Positions 5,302 through 5,409 of a stretch of DNA of 5,409 nucleotides are shown one piece after another (the first letter of the stretch is position 1; every line of letters begins with the position of its first letter). Both the position numbers and the translations under genes were made by a program. The stretch is from Halothece sp. MAG (lineage in GTDB: Bacteria > Cyanobacteriota > Cyanobacteriia > Cyanobacteriales > Rubidibacteraceae): assembly GCA_018610095.1 (NCBI GenBank), contig JAHEOB010000201.1, positions 1 through 5,409 of the forward strand, written 5' to 3'. Under the pieces are notes generated by a model. The model did not search any database, was not told the DNA's origin, and worked only from the letters and a program-made list of their open reading frames with translations.

Positions 5302-5409
5302 TCATGATTCCCCTTTATTAGAAGAACTAACAGTCACATTCTTTTCCAAGATACGTAATGCTTCATCCTCAACATTATCAGGTAAAGTCACATAGCCTAG
5401 CTCTGTAGC
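5302..5409 (-). CDS. C-terminal fragment, resembling a PstS-type phosphate-binding protein
   Basis: The frame is open from the window edge to a TGA at 5304-5302, giving the last 35 residues of a gene whose start lies beyond position 5409. The segment ATELGYVTLPDNV resembles the conserved C-terminal motif of PstS-family periplasmic phosphate-binding proteins, commonly near 'LGYVPLP.NV'. A short helix-like stretch (EDEALRILEKN) and a polar tail (VTVSSSNKGES) follow. PstS proteins bind inorganic phosphate for the PstABC transporter. The call rests on one short motif, so another extracytoplasmic binding protein is possible. The 97-base gap to aspA has candidate regulatory elements, so co-transcription with aspA is uncertain. 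Confidence 0.5.
   Translation of the reverse strand, partial: ATELGYVTLPDNVEDEALRILEKNVTVSSSNKGES

Noticed and set aside
5267..5305. 12-codon minus-strand ORF (MKLFIRWLIWED) starting at the stop of the PstS-like gene
   Set aside because: It has ATGA overlap with the upstream stop but is very short, with no supporting motif; too likely to be chance. A leader-peptide role cannot be tested here.
1..5409. CRISPR array, insertion sequence, tRNA or rRNA
   Set aside because: No regularly spaced repeats, transposase-like frames, terminal repeats, cloverleaf or rRNA segments were seen.

Overview
The window looks like chromosomal DNA of a cyanobacterium. Two copies of the cyanobacterial HIP1 octamer (GCGATCGC) are present, and the gene set includes a PatA/PilG-type response regulator followed by a CheY-like protein, CheW and a chemoreceptor, the arrangement of cyanobacterial pil/pix/hmp taxis loci. 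The DNA is moderately AT-rich. The genus cannot be fixed from this stretch. All genes are on the minus strand, so the window reads right to left. There is no gene-free stretch over 300 bases; the longest gap is about 150 bases.

Region A (5409 to about 3500). The right edge holds the last 35 codons of a gene that resembles the C-terminus of a PstS-type phosphate-binding protein. A 97-base gap with two inverted repeats and a weak promoter candidate follows. Next comes a full-length aspartate ammonia-lyase (aspA), then a small conserved-looking gene of unknown function. The small gene starts at the aspA stop codon, so the two are probably translationally coupled. An AT-rich inverted repeat straddles the stop codon of the small gene.

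Region B (about 3500 to 1). A gap of about 150 bases contains a 10-base-period direct repeat, a stem and a weak promoter candidate. It precedes a tight four-gene chemosensory operon: a PATAN(DUF4388)-receiver regulator (PilG/PatA type), a stand-alone receiver (PilH type), a CheW adaptor (PilI type), and the N-terminal 361 residues of a Cache-type methyl-accepting chemotaxis protein (PilJ position) that runs off the left edge. Gaps between these genes are 33, 17 and 29 bases. In such loci a CheA-type kinase (PilL/PixL/HmpE type) normally follows, so it is expected just beyond position 1. The likely chain is receptor to CheW to an off-window CheA, then phosphotransfer to the two receivers, with output on type IV pilus motility or phototaxis.

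I found no convincing new system. The most useful leads are the inverted repeat at the end of the aspA unit, the unknown gene coupled to aspA, the Tyr in the aspartase signature, and the Trp/Pro/Asp repeat inside the receptor's sensory domain.
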